A stretch of 14,284 nt of DNA, from NCBI GenBank assembly GCA_947374445.1, contig CANCBY010000045.1, positions 1 to 14,284 of the forward strand, written 5' to 3'. The DNA is from Pseudobdellovibrionaceae bacterium (lineage in GTDB: Bacteria > Bdellovibrionota > Bdellovibrionia > Bdellovibrionales > Bdellovibrionaceae). Under the pieces are notes generated by a model. The model had not been told where the DNA came from and made no database searches. It saw only the letters and a program-made list of their open reading frames with translations. Both the position numbers and the translations under genes were made by a program. Below, piece after piece: positions 7,457 to 13,565 of the stretch (position 1 is the stretch's first letter; every line of letters starts with the position of its first letter).

Positions 7457-8043
7457 CTTTCAACTCCGTACTTCAAACCCCAAGGGTCTATTAAATTTGA
7501 AATTCTTGAACCGTTGGCACAGCCAAAAATTGGCAATGCGGCTACTTTTATATTTTCTTTGATTGAATCCACAATGGTGAGGTCCTGGTATCTATCGACG
7601 CGATCATCATTGTAACCACCGCTGTAGCGAATATTTTTTTGTGGGTCGACAACGACAAATTGCGGAACACTCTCGATACCATATTTTTCAAATGCGTTAT
7701 CACCGCTCATTTTTACAACTTTGAAACCTTTTGCTAACAACTCGGACTCTCGCTTAAGATCACCATCAAGAATAAGAACCGTTTCAAAAAGGCCTGCGCT
7801 GGCCCCTCGTTCACTGAGATATTTTGAAGCTCGCTTTGAGCAAGCACAGCGGCTGCTTAGCAAATGTACGACTTGCCAGCCTTGGCCCTCGGATACTTCC
7901 TTAAGACCAAGAATTCGATCAACAGCAATATTCCGAAATGCTAACGAGTGAAACCCCATCAAATATGATAGCGGAACAGAGATAAGCAAAAACCATAAAA
8001 TAAAAATGAAATAAGACTTCTTCACCAGTGAATTTATCGGCAA
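7453..8043 (-). CDS. Membrane-anchored thioredoxin-like protein with CxC motif, coupled to the chemotaxis receptor
   Basis: 196 residues from TTG at 8043. A GTG at 8025 would give a neat 'MKKSYFIFILWFLL' signal anchor; neither start has a clear Shine-Dalgarno, so the start is uncertain. The hydrophobic segment (about 10-30) suggests inner-membrane anchoring with the rest in the periplasm. A thioredoxin-like fold is indicated by strand-turn-helix 'WQVVHLLSSRCACSKRA' with C66-A-C68 in place of CxxC, by the cis-proline region 'IESVPQFVVVD' (P127), and by 'YSGGYN'. A third cysteine, C175, sits in 'LPIFGCANG'. CxC plus a C-terminal P-x-F-G-C motif resembles small thioredoxin-like proteins sometimes annotated RedB; that comparison is from memory. 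Its stop overlaps the receptor start by ATGA, so the two are translationally coupled. It may relay redox or metal state to the receptor (inference). Confidence 0.75.
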   Translation of the reverse strand: MPINSLVKKSYFIFILWFLLISVPLSYLMGFHSLAFRNIAVDRILGLKEVSEGQGWQVVHLLSSRCACSKRASKYLSERGASAGLFETVLILDGDLKRESELLAKGFKVVKMSGDNAFEKYGIESVPQFVVVDPQKNIRYSGGYNDDRVDRYQDLTIVDSIKENIKVAALPIFGCANGSRISNLIDPWGLKYGVER

Positions 8044-8053
8044 ACAGCCGGTG

Positions 8054-8083
8054 AAAATAAAAGAAAATAAGCGCTTAAACGCT
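8054..8083 (-). terminator. Possible rho-independent terminator after the MaoC-like gene
   Basis: On the minus strand, AGCGU-UUAA-GCGCU forms a 5-pair stem (one G-U) at 8083-8070, followed by a U-rich tail TTATTTTCTTTTATTTTC. The stem is short, so strength is doubtful. If real, the downstream thioredoxin-like/receptor pair must have its own promoter or receive only read-through. Confidence 0.35.
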
Positions 8084-8090
8084 GGGACGA

Positions 8091-8108
8091 AGGTCTGTAA
8101 CTAGACCT
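8091..8108. repeat. Inverted repeat AGGTCT-N6-AGACCT between the MaoC-like and thioredoxin-like genes
   Basis: Perfect 6-base arms at 8091-8096 and 8103-8108 flank GTAACT. No T-run follows either side directly, so it could be an operator for the downstream pair or a first stem of the maoC-like transcript's 3' end. Confidence 0.4.
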
Positions 8109-8118
8109 AAATCAAGAG

Positions 8119-8520
8119 CTAAACAAAATCTCCACGCATGATGGTGGCTGTGCCCGTCACGCAAACTTCACCTGTGGTTTTCGTCACCGTGGTATCTATG
8201 GTTCCGATCCCGCGGTCTTCACGATAAGCTGTAACCTCGAGATCAATTACAATGGTTTCGTTTAAAAAAATGGGATTTTTAAATTTTAACGTCTGGCCCA
8301 AATATATTCCACCAGGCCCTAGCTCCATAGCTAAGGCCCTAGAAATAAGTGCCGCTGAAATCATTCCATGAGCAATACGACGACCAAATCGAGTTTTTTT
8401 TGCAAACTCTTCATCCATGTGAACAGCATTAAAATCCCCGGACATTTCAGCAAATTGCTGAACCATCTTTTCGGTCACCGTAACGGTTACACTTTTTTTA
8501 TCACCTTTAGTAAAAGCCAT
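8119..8520 (-). CDS. MaoC-like (R)-specific enoyl-CoA hydratase
   Basis: 133 residues, a typical length for single-hotdog PhaJ-type hydratases. The catalytic pair of the hydratase motif is visible as D29 and H34 in 'SGDFNAVHMDEEFA', followed by the conserved 'RIAHGM' (48-53) and the 'GPGGIYLGQTLKFKNPIFLN' strand region. Such enzymes hydrate trans-2-enoyl-CoA to (R)-3-hydroxyacyl-CoA, linking beta-oxidation to other acyl pathways; the substrate here is unknown. The ATG at 8520 is chosen because GAGGAG lies 6 bases upstream and the protein then begins like the family. A longer open frame to 8619 would overlap the end of the PhoH gene. It lies 55 bases downstream of phoH on the same strand and may be co-transcribed with it. 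Confidence 0.9.
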   Translation of the reverse strand: MAFTKGDKKSVTVTVTEKMVQQFAEMSGDFNAVHMDEEFAKKTRFGRRIAHGMISAALISRALAMELGPGGIYLGQTLKFKNPIFLNETIVIDLEVTAYREDRGIGTIDTTVTKTTGEVCVTGTATIMRGDFV

Positions 8521-8575
8521 AGCTGCTCCTCTGGTCCTTCTCGTACTCTCGCGTAATCTACAATGCTCATTAGCC

Positions 8576-9925
8576 TTATAGAATATTTGCAGCGAGTTCT
8601 GCAAGCTCTGAACGCTCACCCTTAGTCAAAGTGACATGTCCCGCAATAGGATGCCCTTTAAACTTTTCAACAGCATAAGTCAGTCCGCTATTCGCTGAGT
8701 CAACGTAAGGGTTATCGATTTGATAAACATCCCCTGTGAGTACGACTTTAGTTTCACGGCCCGCACGAGTCACAATTGTTTTAACTTCATGAGGGGTTAA
8801 GTTTTGTGCCTCATCCACAATCAGATACTGCTTAGGAATACTGCGACCACGAATGTAAGTCAGTGGCTCAATATTTAGCATGCCTTGATTGATCAACTCT
8901 TGAGCGCGGCCTGCAGCTTTTTTATCTGCTCCCATCAAGAACTCGACGTTATCAAAAATCGGCTGCATCCAAGGATTCAGCTTTTGCTCGATATCGCCTG
9001 GGAGATAACCAATATCGCGACCCATCGGAAAAATCGGACGGCTGACAAGAAGTCTCTGAAAACGACCGGCATCAAGTGTCTGGTGAAGACCCGCTGCAAT
9101 CGCCAAAAGCGTCTTGCCCGTTCCAGCTTTGCCAACCAAAGAGACAAATAAAATTTCATCGTTCATCAAGCAGTCCAAAGCAAATGACTGCTCGGCATTG
9201 CGAGCATGAATGCCCCAGATACTTTCGGTGCCGTTAAACAATGGCACAATCGCTTTTTCTTTGTCACTGAAGCGGCCAAGAGCACTGTGATTAGGATTAG
9301 TGCTGTCCTTCATGATCACATACTGGTTCGCCTGAAGTTTTACTTCTGGTACAAATCTTTTTTGTGAATAAAATTGATCAATCTGTGAGTTGCTAACTGC
9401 GATCTCTTGATAGCCCTCATACATATCTTCTTGAGAAACATTATCAGGCTCGTAATCGCGGGCATTGATGCCCATCACATCAGCCTTGATACGAAGATTG
9501 ATATCTTTAGTGATCAACTCCACTTTCATGCGCGGATACTGCTTTTGCAAAGCCATCGCTGTAGCTAAAATTCGGTTGTCGGCTTTGCCTTGGTCGAGCT
9601 CACTCGGAAGACCAGAGATCGCAAAATCAGTATTGATATGCAAAACTGTCTCTGAGTTTTCAAGCTGCACACCCGCTGCAAGAGAACCTTTTTCTCTAAG
9701 CATGTCGATAAAACGACTGAACTGTCTGGCATTGCGGCCATTCTCACCTGGATCGCGCTTAAACCGATCGACCTCTTCGATCACAGAAATTGGAATATGA
9801 ATATCCGAATCCTGAAACTTGTTGATGGCAAAGGCATCAAAAAGAATCACATTCGTATCAAGAACAATTCGTCGACGTTTTGCTTTTTGAGAAGCTGTGT
9901 TCGTGCTGCTTGTTTCTTTAGACAA
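8576..9925 (-). CDS. phoH: PhoH family protein: PIN domain fused to PhoH ATPase
   Basis: 449 residues in two domains. The N-terminal PIN RNase-like domain (about 18-155) keeps acidic residues D23 in VLDTNV, E50/E51, D116 in KADNRI and D141 in LITKDINL. The C-terminal PhoH ATPase has Walker A GKAGTGKT (265-272), Walker B LIVDEAQN (368-375) and a terminal 'TKGERSELA' with R438. PIN-PhoH proteins (PhoH2 type) are RNA helicase/ribonucleases in the characterised examples; this one probably acts on RNA in the cytoplasm. The symbol follows family usage and does not mean phosphate control. The start is TTG at 9925 with GGAGGG 8 bases upstream. An ATG touching that site (9941) opens an eight-codon frame ending at 9918, overlapping the true start out of frame. 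Confidence 0.93.
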   Translation of the reverse strand: MSKETSSTNTASQKAKRRRIVLDTNVILFDAFAINKFQDSDIHIPISVIEEVDRFKRDPGENGRNARQFSRFIDMLREKGSLAAGVQLENSETVLHINTDFAISGLPSELDQGKADNRILATAMALQKQYPRMKVELITKDINLRIKADVMGINARDYEPDNVSQEDMYEGYQEIAVSNSQIDQFYSQKRFVPEVKLQANQYVIMKDSTNPNHSALGRFSDKEKAIVPLFNGTESIWGIHARNAEQSFALDCLMNDEILFVSLVGKAGTGKTLLAIAAGLHQTLDAGRFQRLLVSRPIFPMGRDIGYLPGDIEQKLNPWMQPIFDNVEFLMGADKKAAGRAQELINQGMLNIEPLTYIRGRSIPKQYLIVDEAQNLTPHEVKTIVTRAGRETKVVLTGDVYQIDNPYVDSANSGLTYAVEKFKGHPIAGHVTLTKGERSELAELAANIL

Positions 9926-9933
9926 TTCGAGAG

Positions 9934-9939
9934 CCCTCC
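9934..9939 (-). promoter_or_regulatory. Shine-Dalgarno site that fixes the phoH TTG start
   Basis: The minus strand reads GGAGGG, 8 bases before TTG at 9925. No in-frame ATG is near, and the protein begins just before the PIN motif, as in the family. Confidence 0.75.
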
Positions 9940-10016
9940 ATGGTGTGAATACCTAGCGATATTCGACTCCACGAAGCAGCCTTTGTAAATGATAGAATGA
10001 CTGAAAATGCAGTTAG

Positions 10017-10033
10017 TTGTCGTTAGCTGACAA
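10017..10033. repeat. Inverted repeat TTGTC-N7-GACAA in the pilZ-phoH gap
   Basis: Perfect 5-base arms around GTTAGCT, extendable to 7 pairs in RNA if one G-U is allowed. It sits just downstream of the PilZ stop and upstream of phoH. No U-tract follows on the minus strand, so it may be an operator or RNA structure rather than a classical terminator. Confidence 0.35.
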
Positions 10034-10051
10034 TTTATTTTACAATTAACC

Positions 10052-10573
10052 TTAAGAGTTGATGTTAGAAACTAAAACATCACCCTTGTCATAGCGAAGA
10101 CTTGCACTGACAGTTTCAATGAAGGCCACAAAATGCTGAAGCGCAACGTCATTGATGGTGTCAGTCACAAACTCAACACCATGACGGCTCACGCCCTCAT
10201 CTTCGATATGAGTCATGTGCTTCACTTTGGCCACAAAAGGAAAATAAGTTTGATGATTCAGATAAACACGCATCGCAACCTCTTCGCCCGCCTTGAAAGC
10301 TCCGCGCTTGTCTTCAAGATCAAATGATAGCCCCTTGCGAGTGATATCAAAAAGGCTCACCTTTACTAAGCCCATCTCTGGGACAACGGCATGAACAGCG
10401 ATGAATTCGGTCAAAATTGTTCTTTTGACATTACGACGATCCTCACGCAATGCCGTCGCTCGCATCTCGGTGATATCTACCATCGGGGTTGCGATGACCC
10501 GCTGACGGCTATCGTTCGTTTTAGAGCTTTTGTGTGACTTTAAACGATCGCTAATATCAAGAACTTTACCCAT
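10052..10573 (-). CDS. PilZ domain protein, putative cyclic-di-GMP receptor
   Basis: 173 residues from ATG at 10573; a TTG immediately before it is less likely because the G-rich ribosome site (seven G's at 10577-10583) is better spaced for ATG. A basic, Ser-rich N-terminal tail (about 1-40) precedes a PilZ domain. The domain has the RxxxR motif R48-R52 (RNVKR), the second motif D77-I-T-R-K-G82 (DxSxxG with Thr for Ser), and later strands with 'FVAKVKHMTHIEDEG' and 'RHGVEFV'. Both motifs needed for c-di-GMP binding are essentially intact, so binding is plausible but untested. No other domain is seen, so it probably acts through a protein partner. It is divergent from the TonB-like gene and 126 bases upstream of phoH. 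Confidence 0.85.
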   Translation of the reverse strand: MGKVLDISDRLKSHKSSKTNDSRQRVIATPMVDITEMRATALREDRRNVKRTILTEFIAVHAVVPEMGLVKVSLFDITRKGLSFDLEDKRGAFKAGEEVAMRVYLNHQTYFPFVAKVKHMTHIEDEGVSRHGVEFVTDTINDVALQHFVAFIETVSASLRYDKGDVLVSNINS

Positions 10574-10593
10574 CAACCCCCCCAGGTCTTCGG

Positions 10594-10612
10594 CTCACTT
10601 GCGGCCCGTGAG
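10594..10612. promoter_or_regulatory. Inverted repeat CTCAC-N9-GTGAG in the pilZ/tonB divergent gap
   Basis: Perfect 5-base arms at 10594-10598 and 10608-10612 around a GC-rich centre. It lies in the probable leader of the PilZ mRNA, about 11 bases upstream of its G-rich ribosome site, and could be an operator or a leader hairpin. Confidence 0.25.
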
Positions 10613-10680
10613 ACAACTCAGCGGACATAAGCTTATCGGCAGAAATTGTTTCAACTTGAGCAATCTCTGTCTCAGTTTGG

Positions 10681-10710
10681 TTGAATTTACCGGGGTTTCT
10701 GTCCTATATT
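10681..10710 (+). promoter_or_regulatory. Sigma-70-like promoter of the TonB-like gene, almost overlapping its start
   Basis: TTGAAT (10681-10686) and TATATT (10705-10710) are 18 bases apart, a good match to -35/-10 elements. Transcription would begin near 10717, only about 4 bases before the ATG at 10721, leaving no room for a Shine-Dalgarno. Confidence 0.5.
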
Positions 10711-10720
10711 GGTGCATAAC

Positions 10721-11566
10721 ATGCGGGTTTTACAGGCACTTTTGACCAGTCTTGCTGTCCATCTTTTGTTGGTGATTATCATCAATTCTTTTCCTGTGCG
10801 GTCGCCTCGCAAGCAAGATGTTGTCGAATTTGAAATCAAAACTCCGTCCGTGTCTCAAAATGAGAAACCGAAAACGGTGGTCTTAGCCGCCGACATTCAA
10901 GAAAAGCTAAAAGTGCAAGAGTCAGAAGACCCACTTAAGTTTTTGGCGGACAAAGTACAAAGAGTCAAAGAGCAGACTCAAGCTAAGGTCAACGGCCTCA
11001 CTAAAAACAGAACTGACAATTCGAAGTCACAAGCCAAAGCCGCTCAGCCAGCGCCTCAAAATTCAAAGCAAAAATTAGATCCCTTTGGGACTCTTGCCAA
11101 AACTACAGCGAACTCCCACCGCAATTCAGAAGATCTTGATTTTGGAGTTTCAACAAACTCAGCCCAACTCGATGGCGTAAAAAGCGGAACCGTAACCGCA
11201 CTGAATACGGATCATTACCTTTATTACTCGTTCTTCTCTCGCGCGACCGAATTGATTTATTACCGATGGGACTCGGCTGTGCAAGCAGCGCTTCCCGGAG
11301 TGTCAGCACGGATGGCGGGCAAAGGCTCCAATGACAAATGGACCACACTCGTAGAGATCTGGCTCAAGCCCAACGGTGAATTTCATTCAGCACATATCAT
11401 GAAAGAGTCAGGCATTGCCGAATTTGATCGCGTTGCCACAGGCGCCTTTCGCCAAGCAGGATTTTTTCCGAACCCGCCCAAAGAACTGGTCGAGGCCGAC
11501 GGCTTGATCCGACTGAAGTGGGGCTTAACTGTCTACTTCGACCCGAAGGTCCTGGCCGGCAAGTAA
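10721..11566 (+). CDS. TonB family energy-transducer-like protein
   Basis: 281 residues. A single N-terminal membrane segment (about 4-24) is followed by a long Lys/Gln/Ser-rich, probably extended periplasmic stretch (27-140), then a C-terminal TonB/TolA-type domain (about 160-275). That domain includes 'WTTLVEIWLKPNGEF', 'ESGIAEFDRVATGAFRQAGF' and 'PNPPKELVEADGLIRLKW'. Such proteins span the periplasm and touch outer-membrane receptors or the Tol system. The linker lacks the classical Pro-Lys repeats and no exbB/exbD is in the window, so its partners are unknown. ATG at 10721 is chosen because the upstream in-frame TTG (10709) and GTG (10712) fall on or just after the -10 box. There is no Shine-Dalgarno, consistent with a nearly leaderless mRNA. 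An outer-membrane barrel gene follows after 40 bases. Confidence 0.82.
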   Translation: MRVLQALLTSLAVHLLLVIIINSFPVRSPRKQDVVEFEIKTPSVSQNEKPKTVVLAADIQEKLKVQESEDPLKFLADKVQRVKEQTQAKVNGLTKNRTDNSKSQAKAAQPAPQNSKQKLDPFGTLAKTTANSHRNSEDLDFGVSTNSAQLDGVKSGTVTALNTDHYLYYSFFSRATELIYYRWDSAVQAALPGVSARMAGKGSNDKWTTLVEIWLKPNGEFHSAHIMKESGIAEFDRVATGAFRQAGFFPNPPKELVEADGLIRLKWGLTVYFDPKVLAGK

Positions 11567-11594
11567 TTCTTTTTATTCACGCAAGTTCTCTCTG

Positions 11595-11606
11595 TAGAAT
11601 AGAGGG
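11595..11606 (+). promoter_or_regulatory. Possible -10 box and purine-rich site abutting the outer-membrane protein start
   Basis: TAGAAT (11595-11600) lies 6 bases before the ATG, and AGAGGG (11601-11606) touches the ATG with no spacing, which is poor for a Shine-Dalgarno. No good -35 element is visible, so this may be chance. Confidence 0.2.
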
Positions 11607-12185
11607 ATGAATAGATTTGTTGTTATTTTCTGCAGCTCACTCCTTTTGTTTTTTTCAATCAGTGCCAAGGCCGTCTATGTCGAGCTCGGCATAAACTACG
11701 CTTATAAAAAATCAACCTACGACAGTTTGAATAATACCGAACAACAATCAACGACGGGCTCGCTTTCGTTTTATGCGTGGGAGCAGCTTGGCATTGAACT
11801 CAGTTACACCAATGGCTTGTATGTGCAAAAGGCTAAGAGCTACGGCTCTTCTGTGGCTCTGCAAAGAACAACAACTCAATACTCTGATATTTATGGAGCG
11901 GATTTAATTTATCTTCTGACTGGCAAGCAGTCTCGCTTTCAGCCCTTCATTAAGGGCGGCGCCGCTTACATCAGAAAAAAACAAGTCGTACAAGATGACG
12001 GACAACCGGCCAACGAAGCAGTTCCTCCAGCGGGCATGGCCCCAAGCTATGGTGTTGGTCTGAAGTATTTTTTGACAGAGTCGCTGGCTATCCGTGCAGG
12101 ATATGACGTGATTAGAACTCCCATCGACTCGAGCACCACCGTTGATGATGTGACTGGCCGAGTGGGCCTCTCATGGATTTTATAA
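11607..12185 (+). CDS. Small outer-membrane beta-barrel protein
   Basis: 192 residues. A signal peptide is clear: basic start, hydrophobic core, and predicted cleavage after 'SISAKA' at about residue 22. The mature 170 residues are alternating amphipathic strands with Tyr/Gly-rich repeats such as 'VYVELGINYAYKK', 'LGIELSYTNGLY', 'FQPFIKGGAAYI' and 'AIRAGYDVIRT', fitting an eight-stranded OmpA/OmpX-like or OMP_b-brl barrel. The chain ends in WIL rather than the terminal aromatic residue usual for BAM substrates. The barrel type is inferred from pattern and length; function is unknown. Its last 13 bases overlap the next gene, so the two are probably co-translated. The TonB-like gene lies 40 bases upstream. 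Confidence 0.8.
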   Translation: MNRFVVIFCSSLLLFFSISAKAVYVELGINYAYKKSTYDSLNNTEQQSTTGSLSFYAWEQLGIELSYTNGLYVQKAKSYGSSVALQRTTTQYSDIYGADLIYLLTGKQSRFQPFIKGGAAYIRKKQVVQDDGQPANEAVPPAGMAPSYGVGLKYFLTESLAIRAGYDVIRTPIDSSTTVDDVTGRVGLSWIL

Positions 12186-13243
12186 AAAAATATTTGCTCT
12201 TGCTTGGAACAGGTTTGGTTTTGCTTTCAGGAACAGCCTGTCAGCTCCCCTACTTGGTCAAAAGCAGTTACAATCAGCTGAGTCTTTTAAACTCTCGCGT
12301 AGATATGGAAAAGGCCCTCAAAGATCCCACTCTGACCGAGGATGAAAGGCAAAAGCTTTTGCTCTCTCAAGAGGTCAAAGAGTTTGCCACTCGCAAGTTG
12401 CATCTGAAAGAAACTAAAAACTATAGCAGCTTTGTTAAACTCAATCGCGATGCAGTCACTTATGTCGTCAATGCCTCTCAGCCATGGGAGCTCAAACATT
12501 ATGAATGGACGTTTCCGATCGTGGGCTCCATGCCTTACAAAGGGTTTTTTGAACTCAAAGATGCCAAAGAAGAAGAAGCCGAGCTAAAAAAATCTGGTCT
12601 CGATACTTATCTCAGAGGAGTTTCTGCCTATAGCACTCTGGGCTGGTTCAATGACCCGCTTTTGTCTTCAATGCTCAAATCAGAAGATTACGATCTGGTA
12701 AATACGATCATCCACGAAACAGTCCATGTGACTTTATATATAAAGAATTCTGCCGACTTCAATGAGCGCATGGCTGTCTTCTTAGGCAACAAAGGAACTG
12801 AAATTTTTTATCAAGAAAAAGAGGGAGCCAACTCTTCGACTCTGAAAAAAATCAAAGAAGAGAATGAAGATCAAAAAGCCTTTTCACAGTTTATCTCTGG
12901 CGAAATTTCTGCGCTTGAAAAATGGTATCAATCGCAAACCAACAAAGATGAGAGCCTCCGCCAGCAAAGGCTAAAGCTCATTCTTAAAAATTTCGAAAAA
13001 AATTTTTTGCCGCTCGCAAAAACAAAATATTACTCTCGCTTTGCAAGCACGCCTCTGAATAACGCCAGGCTCTTGCTGTACAAAACTTACGAGCAAGATC
13101 TGAGCGACTTTGAGGAGCTTTATATTTTATCGGATCAGAATTTTGAAAAGTTTTTGAACTATTGCAAAGAACTAGAAAAACATCCCAAGCCCGAGACCGG
13201 GCTTAAGGATCTAATTAAAAAGCTCAGAGAAAACTCAAAGTGA
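12173..13243 (+). CDS. Predicted zinc aminopeptidase, probable lipoprotein (PF10023-like)
   Basis: 356 residues. It resembles the uncharacterised 'predicted aminopeptidase' family (Aminopep, PF10023). The features are an N-terminal hydrophobic segment ending at C23, the motif 'YSTLGWFNDPLLSSML' (153-168), the zinc motif H181-E-T-V-H185, and 'FNERMAVFLGNKG' (196-208), whose E198 is a likely third metal ligand. The C-terminal half is Lys/Glu-rich and helical. The lipobox is imperfect: SGTAC has Gly at -3 instead of Leu/Val/Ile, so lipidation is probable rather than certain. The alternative is a simple signal anchor. The start lies inside the end of the barrel gene. It ends 4 bases from the convergent stop of the small protein downstream of the sigma factor. 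Peptidase activity is predicted by family name only. Confidence 0.8.
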   Translation: MDFIKKYLLLLGTGLVLLSGTACQLPYLVKSSYNQLSLLNSRVDMEKALKDPTLTEDERQKLLLSQEVKEFATRKLHLKETKNYSSFVKLNRDAVTYVVNASQPWELKHYEWTFPIVGSMPYKGFFELKDAKEEEAELKKSGLDTYLRGVSAYSTLGWFNDPLLSSMLKSEDYDLVNTIIHETVHVTLYIKNSADFNERMAVFLGNKGTEIFYQEKEGANSSTLKKIKEENEDQKAFSQFISGEISALEKWYQSQTNKDESLRQQRLKLILKNFEKNFLPLAKTKYYSRFASTPLNNARLLLYKTYEQDLSDFEELYILSDQNFEKFLNYCKELEKHPKPETGLKDLIKKLRENSK

Positions 13244-13247
13244 AAAA

Positions 13248-13565
13248 CTAATAAACTTTGGATAAAGTCTTTTTAGATTTTTTCGCTGCTTGCCAGGACA
13301 ACTCCGTCTGACATGACTTCAGCTCTTCACTCTTAATAACATGAGCCATTACGTGGTCGTGGATCTTGTCAAAAAATTCATCCGACAAATCAACCCGTGC
13401 AGGATCTGCTGTTTTCAAAGTGACTTTGAGATTTTTCTCCCACTCGCCTTCTTGTTTTTTCGCACGCCAATCTTCAGCAAAATCTAAGGCCAGAGCCTTA
13501 TTCACGGATGAAGAGGGCACACCATTATTTACAAACTGAGAACCGGGGTTCTTGTCTTTTTTCAT
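13248..13565 (-). CDS. Small soluble protein coupled to the sigma factor, possible anti-sigma or regulator
   Basis: 105 residues, unrecognised by fold. The ATG overlaps the sigma-factor stop by ATGA, so it is translationally coupled, the usual place for an anti-sigma factor. Residues 59-79 ('DLSDEFFDKIHDHVMAHVI') resemble the short amphipathic 'LpdeFFdrlhdrIma' stretch often seen in anti-sigma-like proteins encoded after ECF sigma genes. It has no membrane segment, a single cysteine (C85) and three nearby histidines (H69, H71, H75), and no HxxxCxxC zinc anti-sigma signature. The C-terminus is very basic ('KKSKKTLSKVY'). It may be a short cytoplasmic anti-sigma factor or a truncated relative of membrane-bound ones; both ideas are inference. 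It is convergent with the metallopeptidase gene. Confidence 0.65.
   Translation of the reverse strand: MKKDKNPGSQFVNNGVPSSSVNKALALDFAEDWRAKKQEGEWEKNLKVTLKTADPARVDLSDEFFDKIHDHVMAHVIKSEELKSCQTELSWQAAKKSKKTLSKVY

Noticed and set aside
8521..8619. Longer N-terminus for the MaoC-like protein
   Set aside because: It would overlap the end of phoH, and the ATG at 8520 has a strong GAGGAG site and the family's normal beginning.
10709..10720. TTG or GTG start for the TonB-like protein upstream of the ATG
   Set aside because: The codons fall on or just after the -10 element of the only good promoter, so they would not be in the mRNA or would be at its very end.
13236..13259. CAAAGT...ACTTTG hairpin between the convergent metallopeptidase and sigma-partner genes
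   Set aside because: Six A/T-rich pairs around a 12-base loop, with the T-rich stretch starting several bases later; not convincing as a terminator.
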